This document shows positions 12,501-41,105 of a DNA stretch of 64,000 nucleotides, in pieces (within the stretch, counting starts at the first letter, position 1; the number at the start of each line of letters is the position of its first letter). Position numbers and translations under genes: made by a program. The notes beneath the pieces are model-generated. The model saw nothing but the letters and a program-made list of their open reading frames with translations, did not search any database and had not been told where the DNA came from. Source of the DNA: Urechis unicinctus (Eukaryota > Annelida > Polychaeta > Xenopneusta > Urechidae); assembly GCA_034190875.2 (NCBI GenBank), contig CM067344.1:71563809-71627808 (forward strand). Direction: 5' to 3'.

Positions 12501-12804
12501 TGGCCTTGACCATTGACAAGTTTCACTACACAGTGACCATCTTACCATGTTGAGTTATTGTTGCTCACAAGCAACTAGTCTGTGAACGTCCCCAGGGCAT
12601 GCCCACAACCATCATTGTCATCATATTATCTTTCTTTAATCTGCATCTGTAGGTGTCTGTATGTCTGTGTGTTAATTTGTTCTTTGATTTGTATATATCT
12701 TTGCAGTGCGAGACATCACAATCGAGGTGAACGAGTTCCTACTCAGCATGGGGTCTGGTCCCGTCATGGAGGAAAGCGCCCCCTACCAGCAAGCTCCCAC
12801 CTAA
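461..12804 (+). CDS. CARD-like and ankyrin-repeat protein gene, 5' partial, with frame defects
   Basis: Nine exons were assembled by hand: 461-555, 1318-1420, 2489-2809, 3045-4696, 4903-5003, 9369-9698, 9975-10047, 10368-10473, 12707-12804 (TAA 12802-12804). All junctions are GT-AG and keep phase except 10047/10368. The protein starts off-window. Visible order: an amphipathic helical segment; a CARD-like death fold (from about 2599); a Ser/Thr-rich linker with MDSAYGS twice; ankyrin repeats with TPLH-type cores such as MTVLHSICERG and ETLLHITCIMG; a spacer with FLIRGKDKG and SGWGTDPE; more ankyrin repeats (VTPLHIACF, LTPLHISAMRG); and an acidic helical tail. CARD plus ankyrin suggests a cytoplasmic innate-immune or death-signalling adaptor (inference). 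I do not recognise an ortholog. A one-base frameshift near 4573 and the late phase conflict mean it could be an assembly error, a missing microexon or a decaying gene. Confidence 0.8.
1318..1420 (+). CDS. CARD/ankyrin gene exon
   Basis: The acceptor is CTTCTGCAG and the donor GTAAGT at 1421. It reads ICQELSKCDGAFGKYNSS onward and ends one base into a codon (phase 1), which the two leading bases of the exon at 2489 complete. Confidence 0.75.
1520..1920 (+). repeat. SINE-like dispersed repeat, copy 1
   Basis: Shares GTAAGAGGCGGCTAAT-like, AGGGGGCAACCTGCT, GACAATGGGATCCTGG, AATGGCCTGGTCCAGTC, CATCCTAGAAAGCGGCTGC and a terminal CATTAAACCCTCAC block, in the same order, with two copies near 13.6 and 14.7 kb. 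It sits inside an intron of the CARD/ankyrin gene. The layout and the GTTAAACCC-type tail resemble molluscan short repeats. No clear pol III A/B boxes were found, so SINE is a guess. Confidence 0.75.
2218..2338. repeat. 23-bp minisatellite, five units plus a partial one
   Basis: The unit CCACTCTAAAGTGATGTAAA plus ACA repeats at 2218, 2241, 2264, 2287 and 2310, with one substitution in the second copy, then breaks off at 2333-2338. It is intronic. Confidence 0.95.
2489..2809 (+). CDS. CARD/ankyrin gene exon encoding the CARD-like domain
   Basis: The exon encodes a six-helix death-fold pattern from about base 2599: FTLLESLVENSLLSKEEYGR, then a basic-polar segment, FLLGIITRK, and ALWEFLLSSSNQSYEEAVLL. 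This matches the usual CARD spacing (leucine-rich helix 1-2, Ser-Lys-Glu-Glu-Tyr turn, hydrophobic helix 4). Acceptor after 2488; donor GTGAG at 2810; phase 1 at both ends. CARD is inferred from pattern, not from a profile search. Confidence 0.75.
2830..2960. repeat. Degenerate minisatellite (GTGGCATTCTGGT motif)
   Basis: GTCATTCTGGTGAATGT, GTGGCATTCTGGTGAATGA, GTGGCATTCTGGTTGATA and similar blocks recur at about 22-25 bp just inside the intron after the donor at 2810. Confidence 0.7.
3045..4696 (+). CDS. CARD/ankyrin gene, large exon with first ankyrin block
   Basis: The acceptor is TTACTCAG at 3044 and the donor GTAAGA at 4697. It first encodes a non-ankyrin helical region (MEEFFRQLSDANSRF; VTVLFCGGKPMEELFEYLKK), then a low-complexity linker with MDSAYGS repeated, then at least six ankyrin-type repeats from about 3730. 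Reading stops at TGA 4580-4582 in the upstream frame. From about 4573 the adjacent frame continues the ankyrin fold (QQVMEELVRGAKKDGKLAEI) to the donor. Adding one C at about 4573 would make GAC CAG CAG GTG and restore a single frame. Confidence 0.8.
4903..5003 (+). CDS. CARD/ankyrin gene, spacer exon
   Basis: The acceptor is TTGTTGCAG and the donor GTCAGT at 5004. It reads GRRAWHYVEVRRSLVHSF and RTRSGSVDVAMFGK and ends in phase 0, matching the exon at 9369. With the preceding FLIRGKDKG it forms a short non-ankyrin module between the two ankyrin blocks. Confidence 0.75.
5146..5204. repeat. Poly-C tract followed by poly-A
   Basis: About 40 almost uninterrupted C residues are followed by GCC and a run of A. 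This is low-complexity sequence where the base count is unlikely to be exact. Confidence 0.95.
5205..9368. other. Large intron of the CARD/ankyrin gene, no recognisable gene
   Basis: There is no exon-like frame with conserved content. A short direct repeat (about 47 bp, with ACTGATAGGTTCAATTGTTAC and GGTGGTGTAGTAATATTAAC) lies at 9044-9142. A T10/G9 homopolymer block lies near 7187-7206. Confidence 0.6.
9369..9698 (+). CDS. CARD/ankyrin gene, second ankyrin block exon
   Basis: The acceptor is AAAACAG and the donor GTAGGG at 9699; phase 0 at both ends. It begins VVKSGWGTDPEDSVMGQLEE and then encodes two clear ankyrin repeats: DVTPLHIACFKEHLDTARIL with LLEAGADPDLLDSF, and LTPLHISAMRGNVGLVELLE. 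Confidence 0.85.
9975..10047 (+). CDS. CARD/ankyrin gene, short exon with second IRGK motif
   Basis: Reads VAEENEHGGIVNFIRGKRSR then VNFK. The acceptor is ATGTAG and the donor GTTTTT, a weak site. It ends in phase 1, which does not fit the phase-0 frame of the next visible exon. Confidence 0.6.
10368..10473 (+). CDS. CARD/ankyrin gene exon, charged helix
   Basis: The acceptor is ACAATGCAG and the donor GTAAGT at 10474. It reads QFIEFLEKIKLEFTGEKLEE and KDVKRHLIDN, a charged amphipathic helix region, and ends in phase 1, as required by the terminal exon. The only open frame starts in phase 0, unlike the end of the previous exon. Confidence 0.65.
10474..12706. other. Last intron of the CARD/ankyrin gene, nothing recognised
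   Basis: 2.2 kb of AT-rich sequence with no conserved frame, no terminal repeats that I can pair and no RNA gene. Confidence 0.55.
12707..12804 (+). CDS. CARD/ankyrin gene, terminal exon
   Basis: The acceptor is CTTTGCAG. Its first two bases complete a Leu codon with the C from 10473. It reads RDITIEVNEFLLSMGSGPVM, then EESAPYQQAPT and TAA at 12802-12804. Confidence 0.7.
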
Positions 12805-13287
12805 CACACACTCCTATACAACTTGTTGTGAGAAAAGAAAAGTCACGGAGGTTGGGTATATAAAAAATACAAAATGGTTTATTTATCAAGTATGTGTAGA
12901 AGGTATACAGTTTGATATTGCTAATACAAATACATAACTCAGATTGGTAGTGATTACATGAGGTAGAAGAGAACAGTGATGGGTGACAAAGTATATATGA
13001 TTTATGCTTTGACAAGAAATATTATACTAAGTCATAAGAAATATTATGTGTGATAAGAAATATTATACTAAGTACGGTACATATAATGAGTATATAAAAA
13101 GATAATGATAAACTGTTCAGACAAATAATTGGCAGTACAAGAAACCAACAAAACGAGAACAATTTGGGGACCGATTGACATTGGGCTATTGGCGTTAGTG
13201 AAGAACAAAGAGAACAAAGCCCCTCCGCTCGAGGTACATCGCCTACTGGCAACCCCATGTGAAGCAGTGTGTACTAGCCTCTGCCAC

Positions 13288-14267
13288 TAAATACATGCAA
13301 CTCGGATAGGTCCGTTACAATATATTTAATTGTTCAGTTTTTTCTAGCCCCCAGTTTAGGTATGTCAATCTTGTGTTGGTTTTTCATTTGTCTGTTGTTT
13401 GCCATGTGATTTACTGTAAGCTGTCATGGCGCAGCATATTGTGAATTTGTTTTAACCTGTCTTCAATTTGTATTGGTGAGATAGCTGAGATAATAATTAT
13501 CTATAACATTGTGTGATGACAGTTGAACATCATTTTTGACTTGATACAGCCCTTTGTGACATGATGATAATAATTATTTTTTTTAATAATCACTTTGCAT
13601 TAAACATTATTGTGGTGGTAGAATAGACCCACTGTATCCTACTGTATGTTGTAAGAGGAGACTAATAGGGGGCAACCTGTTAGCCGTGGGTTGCAACTAG
13701 TGTGCGTGGACAATGGGATCCTGGTGGTTGAGTGGAGAGGTCCTTTTGAGGGCCATGTCTGCGCCACACTACTCTGGCCAGGATTTCGTCGTGAGTCTGT
13801 AATGGCCTGGTCCAGTCAATCAGCTGGTTGCAACTTGCCCAAGGATAATCATTTCCATCTCCATCTTCATTCATCCTAGAAGGCGGCTGCTTAATCAGGT
13901 CAAGTTTATCTATGAACTTATCTTGCCACTATATAACACACTAGTGTTGGTGCGCTGTTAAACCCTATACTTACCTTTGATGATTGATATAATTATATAA
14001 CACACTAGTGTTGTTGCACTGTTAAACCCTATACTTACCATACCTTTGATGATTGATAATGTGTAATCAAGCTCTATGTAGGCATGTTGCAACAGCAAAA
14101 GTGTGACGTTTAACCCTATATCTAAAGCTTTCTGGCATCCAATTACCAAGATGCTTTTGTTGTCAATGCTATTTTGTGGTGCAGGTGATTTCTATTGCAG
14201 ATATTCACTTAAGGTGTTATTAGAATAAATGGTGTTTAGTAAGTCTCCTTGGAAAGTCTTATTTTAT
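13288..14267. repeat. ~1 kb tandem duplication, copy A
   Basis: Begins TAAATACATGCAACTCGGAT and ends GTCTTATTTTA. It matches 14326-15258 nearly base for base, apart from short indels and a local ~60-bp duplication around 13976-14050. It contains a SINE-like repeat copy at about 13618-13975. Confidence 0.9.
13618..13975 (+). repeat. SINE-like dispersed repeat, copy 2
   Basis: Same ordered blocks as the copy at 1520-1920: GTAAGAGGAGACTAATAGGG, GGACAATGGGATCCTGGTGG, AATGGCCTGGTCCAGTCAAT, CATCCTAGAAGGCGGCTGC, and the tail GTGCGCTGTTAAACCCTATA. Confidence 0.8.
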
Positions 14268-14325
14268 GCCATGGCAGCGCTTTACAAACCTGGTTCCCTA
14301 GCACCCAAATCATAACAAACTCCAG

Positions 14326-15258
14326 TAAATACATGCAACTCGGATAGGTCCGTTACAATATATTTAATTGTTCAGTTTTTTCTAGGCCCAGACAAGTTTA
14401 GGTATGTCAATCTTGTGTTGGTTTTTCATTTGTCTGTTGTTTGCCATGTGATTTACTGTAAGCTGTCATGGCACAGCATATTGTGAATTTGTTTTAACCT
14501 GTCTTTAATTTGTTTTGGTGAGATAATTGGATTGGTGAGATAGCTGAGATAATATTTTTATCTTAAGAATAACATTGTGTGATGACAGTTGAACATCATT
14601 TTTGACTTGATACAGCCCTTTGTGACATGATGATAATAATTATTTTTTTTAATAATCACTTTGCATTAAACATTATTGTGGTGGTAGAATAGACCTATTG
14701 TATCCTCCTGTATGTTGTAAGAGGAGACTAATAGGGGGCAACCTGCTAGCCGTTGGTTGCAACTAGTGTGCGTGGACAATGGGATCCTGGTGGTTGAGTA
14801 GAGAGGTCCTTTTGAGGGTCATGTCTGCGCCACACTACTCTGGCCAGGATTTCGCTGTGAGTCTGTAATGGCCTGGTCCAGTCAATCAGCTGGTTGCAAC
14901 TTGCCCAAGGATAATCATTTCCATCTCCATTCATCCTAGAAGGCGGCTGCTTAATCAGGTCAAGTTTATCTATGAACTTATCTTGGCACTATATAACACA
15001 CCAGTGTTGGTGTGTCGTTTAACCCTATACTTACCTTTGATGATTGATAATCTGTAATCAAGCTCTATGTAGGCATGTTGCAAAAGCCAAAGTGTGACGT
15101 TTAACCCTATATCTAAAGCTTTCTGGCATCCAATTACCAAGATGCTTTTGTTGTCAATGCTATTTTGTGGTGCAGGTGATTTCTATTTCAGATATTCACT
15201 TTAGGTGTTATTAGAATAAATGGTGTTTAGTAAGTCTCTTTGGAAAGTCTTATTTTAC
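14326..15258. repeat. ~1 kb tandem duplication, copy B
   Basis: A direct repeat of 13288-14267, starting 1038 bp downstream, with the same start and end sequence. High identity suggests a recent event. Confidence 0.9.
14686..15030 (+). repeat. SINE-like dispersed repeat, copy 3
   Basis: This copy was carried along by the tandem duplication. It differs from copy 2 by a few substitutions and small deletions. Confidence 0.8.
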
Positions 15259-15431
15259 ACCTTTGTTGCATCAGAGAAAATGCTACTAATCTTCTTCATA
15301 AAATAATTTCTTTTAAATACTGATTGCTCTCTTACTTTAAGACTTGTTCCATGGACATGACTCAAATATACACTTATACAGGACTCTTGTGACCATATCT
15401 TGTCATTTTGTCAATTCACGCATTATTTCAG

Positions 15432-15611
15432 GGGCTTGATAGTATAGTGCTGGACCTTCATCCCAGTGATGTTGGTTTTGCAGCAAGTTGGGGCAACAGG
15501 TTTTGTAGAATGGGCAGCGAAACCGAAGGGGTGTTCCTCAAACAAGCTCCTCCATCACCACCTCAAAATCACTGCATTGAAACCCTAGTAGTTCATTTTC
15601 GTCCTTATTAG
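15432..15611 (+). CDS. Orphan exon-like open frame, possible alternative terminal exon
   Basis: A good acceptor (GCATTATTTCAG) precedes a 59-codon open frame, GLDSIVLDLHPSDVGF through VVHFRPY, ending at TAG 15609-15611. It is open in phase 0 only, so it cannot be joined in frame to the 10473 donor but could follow a phase-0 donor such as 9698. It is not recognised and may be chance. Confidence 0.25.
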   Translation, partial: GLDSIVLDLHPSDVGFAASWGNRFCRMGSETEGVFLKQAPPSPPQNHCIETLVVHFRPY

Positions 15612-16393
15612 AGTTGCCGTGCAATGCAGTAGTGAATTTATGTAATTCGGATCTTAACTAAGAAGCAGTGAAAAACAATGATGATTACATTTTAATATAC
15701 ATTCAATTGTATCATACGATCCATTCACCAATATTTGTTAATCATATAAGCTTCATGTACTTCCAAACAAACTTTGGAAATACATCTTACAATCATTTCA
15801 ACCCAGTATTTTAAAACATTCCGCACCAGACATGATTCTAAGATAACTTCTTATGACCTTGAAGCCTTAAAATCAGTGGTTAAAATTACTCTTTCAACAC
15901 TCGACTCAAACTGGATAAAAATAATAACATAGGCATAGCATAACACACTCAATATTAAGCCAACTTTACACACTCAAGGATTCCAATATGCCATTTCTTA
16001 ACAGACCAAGATCCACTATATGATTTCATTATATCTCACTACAGGGAGCTCAATTGGTAATACATCCAAGAAGAGGCATGATTATGAATTGTTAAGGTGG
16101 ATGGTGTTTAATGTCCGTTCATGTAAGAAATATCTTTGAGGCAATCATGGTTGCCTGTTCAAGAGATTTCAAAATAGTGCCACGCTAAATACACCTTAAC
16201 ATGCAGCCGTATGTAAAATCATTACTTAAAATACGACTAAAATGCTGGAATCCTATTTGGCAGGCTACTGGCGTACATATGCAGGTGATTGTAAATGCGC
16301 ATAATAAATAACAAAAGGCGGGGCTATCTGTCTGACTTCCCTTTTGGATGTGGTCATTGATTTAAAATGCACATACTAACAAATGGGGCAGGG
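15612..16393. other. Convergent intergenic region, likely 3' UTR of MGRN1 on the - strand
   Basis: AT-rich sequence between the CARD/ankyrin gene (+) and MGRN1 (-). No coding frame. On the - strand it follows the MGRN1 stop codon, so at least part is probably its 3' UTR. Confidence 0.5.
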
Positions 16394-27629
<11,236 letters not shown>

Positions 27630-27701
27630 TATACTTTACAGACTAGACAAAGCTCGTCGAGAAAGTGACAGATAACTAGGTTGTAAGTACACATCATTTG
27701 A

Positions 27702-27709
27702 TGACGTCA
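27702..27709. promoter_or_regulatory. CRE palindrome TGACGTCA
   Basis: A perfect 8-bp CREB/ATF consensus, 72 bp upstream of the MGRN1 start codon. Confidence 0.6.
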
Positions 27710-27910
27710 TATGCGCACCCCTAATACACATCCTATGAATTTATGATGAACGCATTCCATACTTCTCGAATTCAAAACTATTATGGTTAATTAACATCCA
27801 TCGTCTCATGTGTTTATAAACGCTATATTTCAGAAAGCTAAAAGAAGAATTGTTCTCTTTAGCAGTGGGGTGTTGTGTTATTGATGGAATAGCCAATGTT
27901 TTCCTTTGTC

Positions 27911-27956
27911 ACTTCCGGTATACAACGCACTTGTTATACGTGTCTCGACCAATCAG
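27911..27956. promoter_or_regulatory. ETS site plus CCAAT box upstream of UBALD
   Basis: ACTTCCGG at 27911-27918 (ETS/GABPA core in reverse orientation) and CCAATCAG at 27949-27956 (NF-Y type) lie 38 bp apart, about 110-150 bp upstream of the UBALD ATG. Confidence 0.6.
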
Positions 27957-28026
27957 AGTCCGGGAAATTAGGTCGCGATTTATCAATCATCTAATGTTGT
28001 GTTTTAGTCGAGAAACGAAGGTTTGA

Positions 28027-34987
<6,961 letters not shown>

Positions 34988-35905
34988 CCAATGCAACGGT
35001 CACTTCTATTGTACCCCAGGCACTAAACGGAGCAGTTTTTTGTCAGTGCACTTTTACAATACTATTCAATGAAAAAATCAACTTGGCAGCATTGAGTGAA
35101 AGGAATAAAACGGATGGACTTTTTTTTGGAGGATATGCGTGAAAAATTGGCAGATTTTACCAAAAGCTCCACGAGCGTGACCCGCTCCCTCCCCCATCAC
35201 CATCCACCGCACTTGTGTCTATCATTGCTATGGACACCTCCACGGGTTCAACATATTCACTGCTGTCATGTTAAAATTTACGTCTGTCAGGAATACCTTT
35301 GGGCGGCGCTCAAGCGACTTTGACTGCCGGGACATAGTGAACGTTGTTTGACATCCTATGTCTTTTCACTAGGTCTTGCTTCACTAAGCGCGTGTTGTAA
35401 ACAAAAAAATGTTTGCCGTCATTGGTACAACGTTAATGTGAATGGATACCTTTTCTGCATGTAGCAACAGCAACCACTGTATGTATAAGATTGGTTGGAA
35501 ATATCATGTTATCTGAAGGATGTCATATTTGAATTCTGAACCTTTTGCTGTGTGATTGTACATATTTCCATGTTTTAGTTATATTGCCAGGGAGGCGTTT
35601 GTGGCATGTTTGATTGACTCTCAGGTGCAAACACATCCTGATGTTGTAGTGCTATGTTTGTGTGATTTTTTTCCCCATGTTTTACTTTTTCAAGGAAACA
35701 CTTCTTGTTGGTGCAATTGCTTTATTTAACCCAGATATGGAGAAGTGGTAGCCTTGGAGATGGTCCCTAGCTTGTAACTAGTGTGTATGGCCGTGGGTAC
35801 TGTCCCTGGTCTTAGTAAACTAGTGTGTTCGTTCTTCAAGCTACTGTTCTCTCTTATGTGATAATGTAAAGCTGACAATGCAAGGGTCACGTTAACTCAA
35901 CTTTA

Positions 35906-35911
35906 AATAAA
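35906..35911 (+). terminator. Candidate UBALD polyadenylation signal AATAAA
   Basis: Lies 0.92 kb after the stop codon in ACTTTAAATAAACTTTG, with TG-rich sequence following. A further AATAAA occurs at about 36773. Confidence 0.5.
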
Positions 35912-36449
35912 CTTTGTTTTGGACAGACTGGAAGTTTGTTACCCTGCTTCATACTGGTATGTTTGTAACAAAATGTGTGTCTGTGCTTGCGTGTGTGCAT
36001 AACTAGACAGAGTACTAATTGTGGGCAAAGTTTATATTCTATCCCCTACAATCATTGTTAAATATTTCTTATATATGTATATGAATATATGAAATATCAG
36101 AATACCAGTGTTGGCTGTTGAAATCCCTACAGCTCAATTGGAATACTGATCAGGGAGCCCAGTAGGTCATTGTCAGCTTGTTTTCTATTGCTGTAGCAAA
36201 GCATATCTTCTCTCAGATTTTTGCATTTTTGATACATGACCTTGTAATTTGCATGTTGTGCAAGGAGCAAGTTAGTCCAATGCAACTGTAAGTGTCTCGT
36301 GTTGCAAATGGCTCGTTGTGTTCCACTAATATTGATTTTGAAAAAGTATAGATCAACTTCAATGTGTGGTATAATACCTCAGAAACTGTGAATGAATGAA
36401 GAAAGTGGCCGTATATCTCATATGAGTAGCACTGGAGAACTTCAAGCTT

Positions 36450-37000
36450 TCACTCATTTAAAACATCCTTTTGATAATCATTAATTTCTTAGCCCCATCA
36501 CTCCTCCAGTTAGGAATATCTGTTGGTAAAAAAAATGCTTCTGTTCTTCGTTTAGAAATTGTGTTTGATATCAATATGAGATTTACCTTAAATATTGAAG
36601 ATATTTACTAGAATTGTCTCCAATGGGATGGTTTTATTTACGTTAGCAGAAGTTTTTTTATATGTGTCTCTCCAGTAATGTTATGGATGAAGAAAGATGG
36701 ATTTGGGTCTACACCATCAGTCCATGTCTGTTGACCCTAATTTCTTGTTCACACTGTGTTATGATTTTCGTCAATAAATTGTAATGTACATAAGACTGAT
36801 GGAGTGTTTGTATAAGGTTATCCATTTTAATTTTGCTCTTTGTCGAGAAGTCTTTTGCAATTAAATCAAACTGAACCACACTTAGACACAAGACATACGA
36901 TCCCATCCTGGTAGACCACCTCTGATTTCTCTCCCTCACAGGAAATAGTTCATCCTCAGGGAATGTGTCGAATCACTTTAATTGCATACAATAATTAATC
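36450..37000. repeat. Dispersed repeat copy, related to 41.3-43.0 kb
   Basis: AATTTCTTAGCCCCATCAC, AATATGAGATTTACCTT, TTACGTTAGCAGAAGTT and ATGTTATGGATGAAGAAAG (36482-36700), plus TTTCTTGTTCACACTG and GTCAATAAATTGTA (36738-36783), recur at 41346-41550 and 42780-42830 respectively. Confidence 0.75.
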
Positions 37001-37438
37001 TTCTTATGCTGAGGGTCTTCGGTTCAGTCACGAGCTGTGTTTTATTTCATCTTTGAAAAAAAGATTAATTGGAAATCAAAGGTAATTGTCGGAACCAGTG
37101 CATTTGATTAACATTTCTTAAATGTAAATGTTTGCAGTTTTACCGTGAGGCAGCTCATTATTTTTTCTGTCAGCCAAGAAGTTTATTATTAGTTCCCCAG
37201 CGGAGAATGTCTTTGATATATGCAGTTATTGACGTATTTTAGTACACAATTAATGTAGCAGAGGGGGTTTCCTTAACACATCGAACTGTCTCCTATGCGA
37301 ACTTACATAATGTTGAATGTGTCACAACTTCCAACAACATCAGAAAATCACTTCATGTTGTTGCTGTGGTAGTTATTTCTATTATTAATAGCTAAGCTGT
37401 TAATTTCTTTAATTAGGAGAAATTTATACATTTTTGTT

Positions 37439-37496
37439 TAGCCCTGGTCGGACGGTGATATTCATATATACTGACGTCCTGTAGCATGTAGGGTTA
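37439..37496. repeat. ~55-bp foldback element, copy 1
   Basis: TAGCCCTGGTCGGACGG...ACTGACGTCCTGTAGC...GGGTTA. The ends are imperfectly self-complementary around an AT-rich centre. Related copies lie at 41106, 44303 and 52209. Confidence 0.65.
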
Positions 37497-38659
37497 ATCT
37501 TTGTTTAGTCCTGAAAAACGTCTGAGTAGGTATATAAAAATATCTTTGTTGTGACATTTCAAATATTTTTTGTACTTCCCCCAACAGAAAGTGAATTTCG
37601 CCAGTTCAAAGTTGTTTTGCGAAATCACCTATTTCAGACCACAACTTTACCACATTACCAGTGTACCGAGATGTTTTATTGTTTTGGAGATAATCCAAGG
37701 TCAAGTCTATGCCTGTAGGAAAGAGCCGTGTTAAACCTTATCAAGATACGGATATCGGATAAATACGCTCTGACTCGAGTGTTCTTGTGAGTTGCATTTC
37801 CACTTTTGGCAAAACATTAATCCGCGCTGGTATGAATCGCATGCGCTCGGTTTCAGGTGTCTGGCTAAATATATATTTTGCAGACCTACCAATCAAAGCT
37901 GTTGTCACATGCAACGTTGACGGTGAAATACATATATGCCACAATACGACAAACTGCAGGGCTAATACATATCGAACTCAGCAACAACCGGAACAACAAC
38001 TGCAGTAATAAGTAGATCTAGCCGCTTTGAAACCTGACATCAGGAACTGAGCGCATGTTGTTTGTTTGGCTATTTAACTAATTTATGGGTTAACGTGATG
38101 TAAACAAATTCGTGTTTGTCTGGTTTCATTTTCTATAATTATAGCTTATCCTTTAGTCATCAACTTTTCAGAAGATCCATAAACAGATAAATAGGACAAT
38201 GCAAATCAATATTCGTAATTTATCCAAGAACAACCCCACATGTCCTGTTACTTTGAAAATGCTGACAATCCCTATTGCCTACTCAGCATAAACAAAGTAA
38301 CTTAGCCTCTTAGTCTTACAGCTCTTGCGCTATTTTTTTATTCTCTTCAATGTTGCCTAAAGTCATCATTGAACATATCTGAATTACCCTGTTACTTTGT
38401 CGGAACTCCGAAGGGGTCTATTGAACTGGGTGGGAATGGTGCATAAAGCAAATAAATGTCAACTTAGAGGAAACATCCTCTTCTCATTTCTTTCTTTTCT
38501 AAGAATCGCCCTTGTATTAATAATTGCAACTCGAATAAATAGACTGCAGACTTGAACAAGTCAATACAGGCATTTTTTGGACCTGTGAACTGTCAGCTGA
38601 GCATCGACACATCCAATGACACGCCCGAGGAGTAAAACATTGAGCCACGCGATTCGTAA

Positions 38660-38662
<3 letters not shown>

Positions 38663-38733
<71 letters not shown>

Positions 38734-38771
38734 ACATGCTAATAAAGTATATAGCAGTAGCCCCCCTCCCG

Positions 38772-38817
<46 letters not shown>

Positions 38818-38845
38818 CTGTTTACATCCTATATAAAGTTTATGC
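38663..38845. repeat. Duplicated (CT)n microsatellites
   Basis: A ~67-bp CT tract at 38663-38729 and a ~40-bp one at 38780-38818. Each is followed by TGTTTACAT(G/C)CTA and an AAAGT-containing stretch, so the tract and its flank were duplicated together. Arg/Glu and Ser/Leu frames are artefacts. Confidence 0.95.
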
Positions 38846-39679
38846 AAGTAGCAGTCGGCCGAGGGATGACGTACGATCTACAGAGGGAATGGATTCGCCA
38901 AATAACACAGCCATTTTTTGGGCAATGTTCCAAATATTTGTTGGCAACCTTGCCCTCTCATGGCGTTAGCGCACTGGACCAAATTAAAATTAGGCCATCC
39001 GGCATTCGGGCTGTAGAAGCTCATACACGACCAGAATTTTCTCATTGGACTAAGTCAGCTTGGTCAGGTTCTTTCGGGTCTGTTTAAAGTGAACCGTCAG
39101 GAGAGACGGGCTTCCCCTTCGCTGCTTTATTGAGATGAGACATCCTTCCAAATTCGCAACGTCGTAGTGTTGTTTTTTGTAGGGGATGTTTTGGTTTAAG
39201 TTGAAATACTACTCGTGGAAAAATACCAATTTAATTCCAGGCCGGATGGGTATATCATTAAGCAGTCATCAGTCACACTGTCAGACCCGGGGTCAGACCT
39301 ACAAACTAAACAAGAGCCCAAAGAGCATCGGAGCTCTGCTGCTATTCCTGATTTGAAATTATTATTACAACGCTCATTCATTGTGTTTTCAATAATATTC
39401 AATTAAACGCTATAAAAAGACCACAATCCTTAAAATTATGTCACATTAACCTGTTATTTGAACCACACAAGAAACATGGCATTATGTTCCCGTAACGGTG
39501 ATATATCATTACACAAACGTTATTGACAAAACATATCACCTAAATGTATCAGACACCTATATTATTTATATGACGGTGTGAATGACCCACCAACCGGACT
39601 TCATATTTGTCCTGAAAGACAACGTCACAATCATTTTCATGATAATTGAGAAGATCATGTTTAGCAGCGGTCACACCTG

Positions 39680-39775
39680 GCTGTGATGATGATGATGATG
39701 ATGATTAAGGAAGGTGGTAATGAGAATAATAACGATGATGATGAAGTTTGATAATGACGATGATAATAATTGAGG
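39680..39775. repeat. GAT-rich imperfect microsatellite
   Basis: GATGATGATGATGATGATTA, GATGATGATGAAG and TGACGATGATAATAAT blocks. Confidence 0.85.
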
Positions 39776-41105
39776 AGATCATGATTAGTAGCGTTGACTT
39801 ATTGATGTTGACTAGCCCAAAAGACCAACGTCAGGTTCTATTTATCACCTTGTGCATGCATCACTCCCGTACTTAGTTCGAAAGAGCTAATGTAGACTCG
39901 GGTTCAATTCTGTGTGATTCATTTTCGCATTTTCTTTCTAAAATGTTCGTGACACCACTATATTTGGAGCTTAGGTTATAAGAAAACTACTAAGAATGTA
40001 CAATAAGATGTGCGAAGTTATTTGTTCAAAATTGATTGTGTGAAAGCAATATTTAGTACACATCCATTAACGACAGAGAAACGGCGGTTAACTTCCGATT
40101 TCACTAACCTGGTAACTGTTATGCGTTCGGAGCCGGAAGTGGCACCACCGACATCCATTAAATCTGCCCATGACAACATTTGACCTAATTCATATGACTA
40201 TCTCAACAGATTGAGAACGATTTTTTTTTTAAATAATTTCACCATCAAAAGAATTTTAATTCAACGACCAGACGATGATTGGGTGATAAATTAAGAATTG
40301 ATAAAATCTGAAGATCCTTCCTTTTAAATCAATATTTTCCTTCAGACACAATATTATGTTGACAGTCTGAGCTGAAAAGTAGCTATATATGGCCCCATGA
40401 TTGTTGTGAATGAAGGTATATTCAGCGTTGCGCGGCAGTTGAATTCAGGATCGCTATTAATCCCAGCTTTAACCCCACTGCAATTCCGATAGTTCAAAAC
40501 AGGCTGGTTTTTAACAAGAAGAAGGAATATCTGAGACATACGAGGAACTGGTCAAAAACAAGATCAATATAGAAATGTACATTAACGAGATGAAATACGA
40601 TGGAAATTTACCAACTTGTCCGACATTAAGGGAATAAAACTGAATTGATTGTTACATGTTTATGCTTGGTGGTCACTCTATAATCCAATAAGTCAGAGCC
40701 TCATCAGAGCGGATGTTGACCAAAACCATACATATAACTGTGAGCATAAGCTGCAGCCGGAAGCTTGTCGGTCTCATATGATATGGCAGCTGTTTTTACA
40801 GCGTTGTCAGTGGCTTTGCCTCTGTACACAATTTCGAATGAGATACTGATAATGTAAGAAAGGTATGCAAAATATTTATCGATATTTTTACGTAAGCAGA
40901 GTTTGAGATAAATTAATAAATGTAAGATAAATACACAAAACAATGTATTTATCTCCCGTACACCAATACGGTAAACACGATAAGCGCCTGCGGGTGCGTT
41001 ATGCAACATTTTCTGGCGTGGTCATAGTCAACAAAAGACTCCATGGAATCGGATCTCTCAGGGTCTCGTGTGGTAGGATAACTGGTCACTAATTTCATTC
41101 CCGGA

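Noticed and set aside
38593..38969. Frames of 84-117 codons with Ser/Leu or Arg/Glu runs
   Set aside because: (CT)n repeat translated on both strands; no other support.
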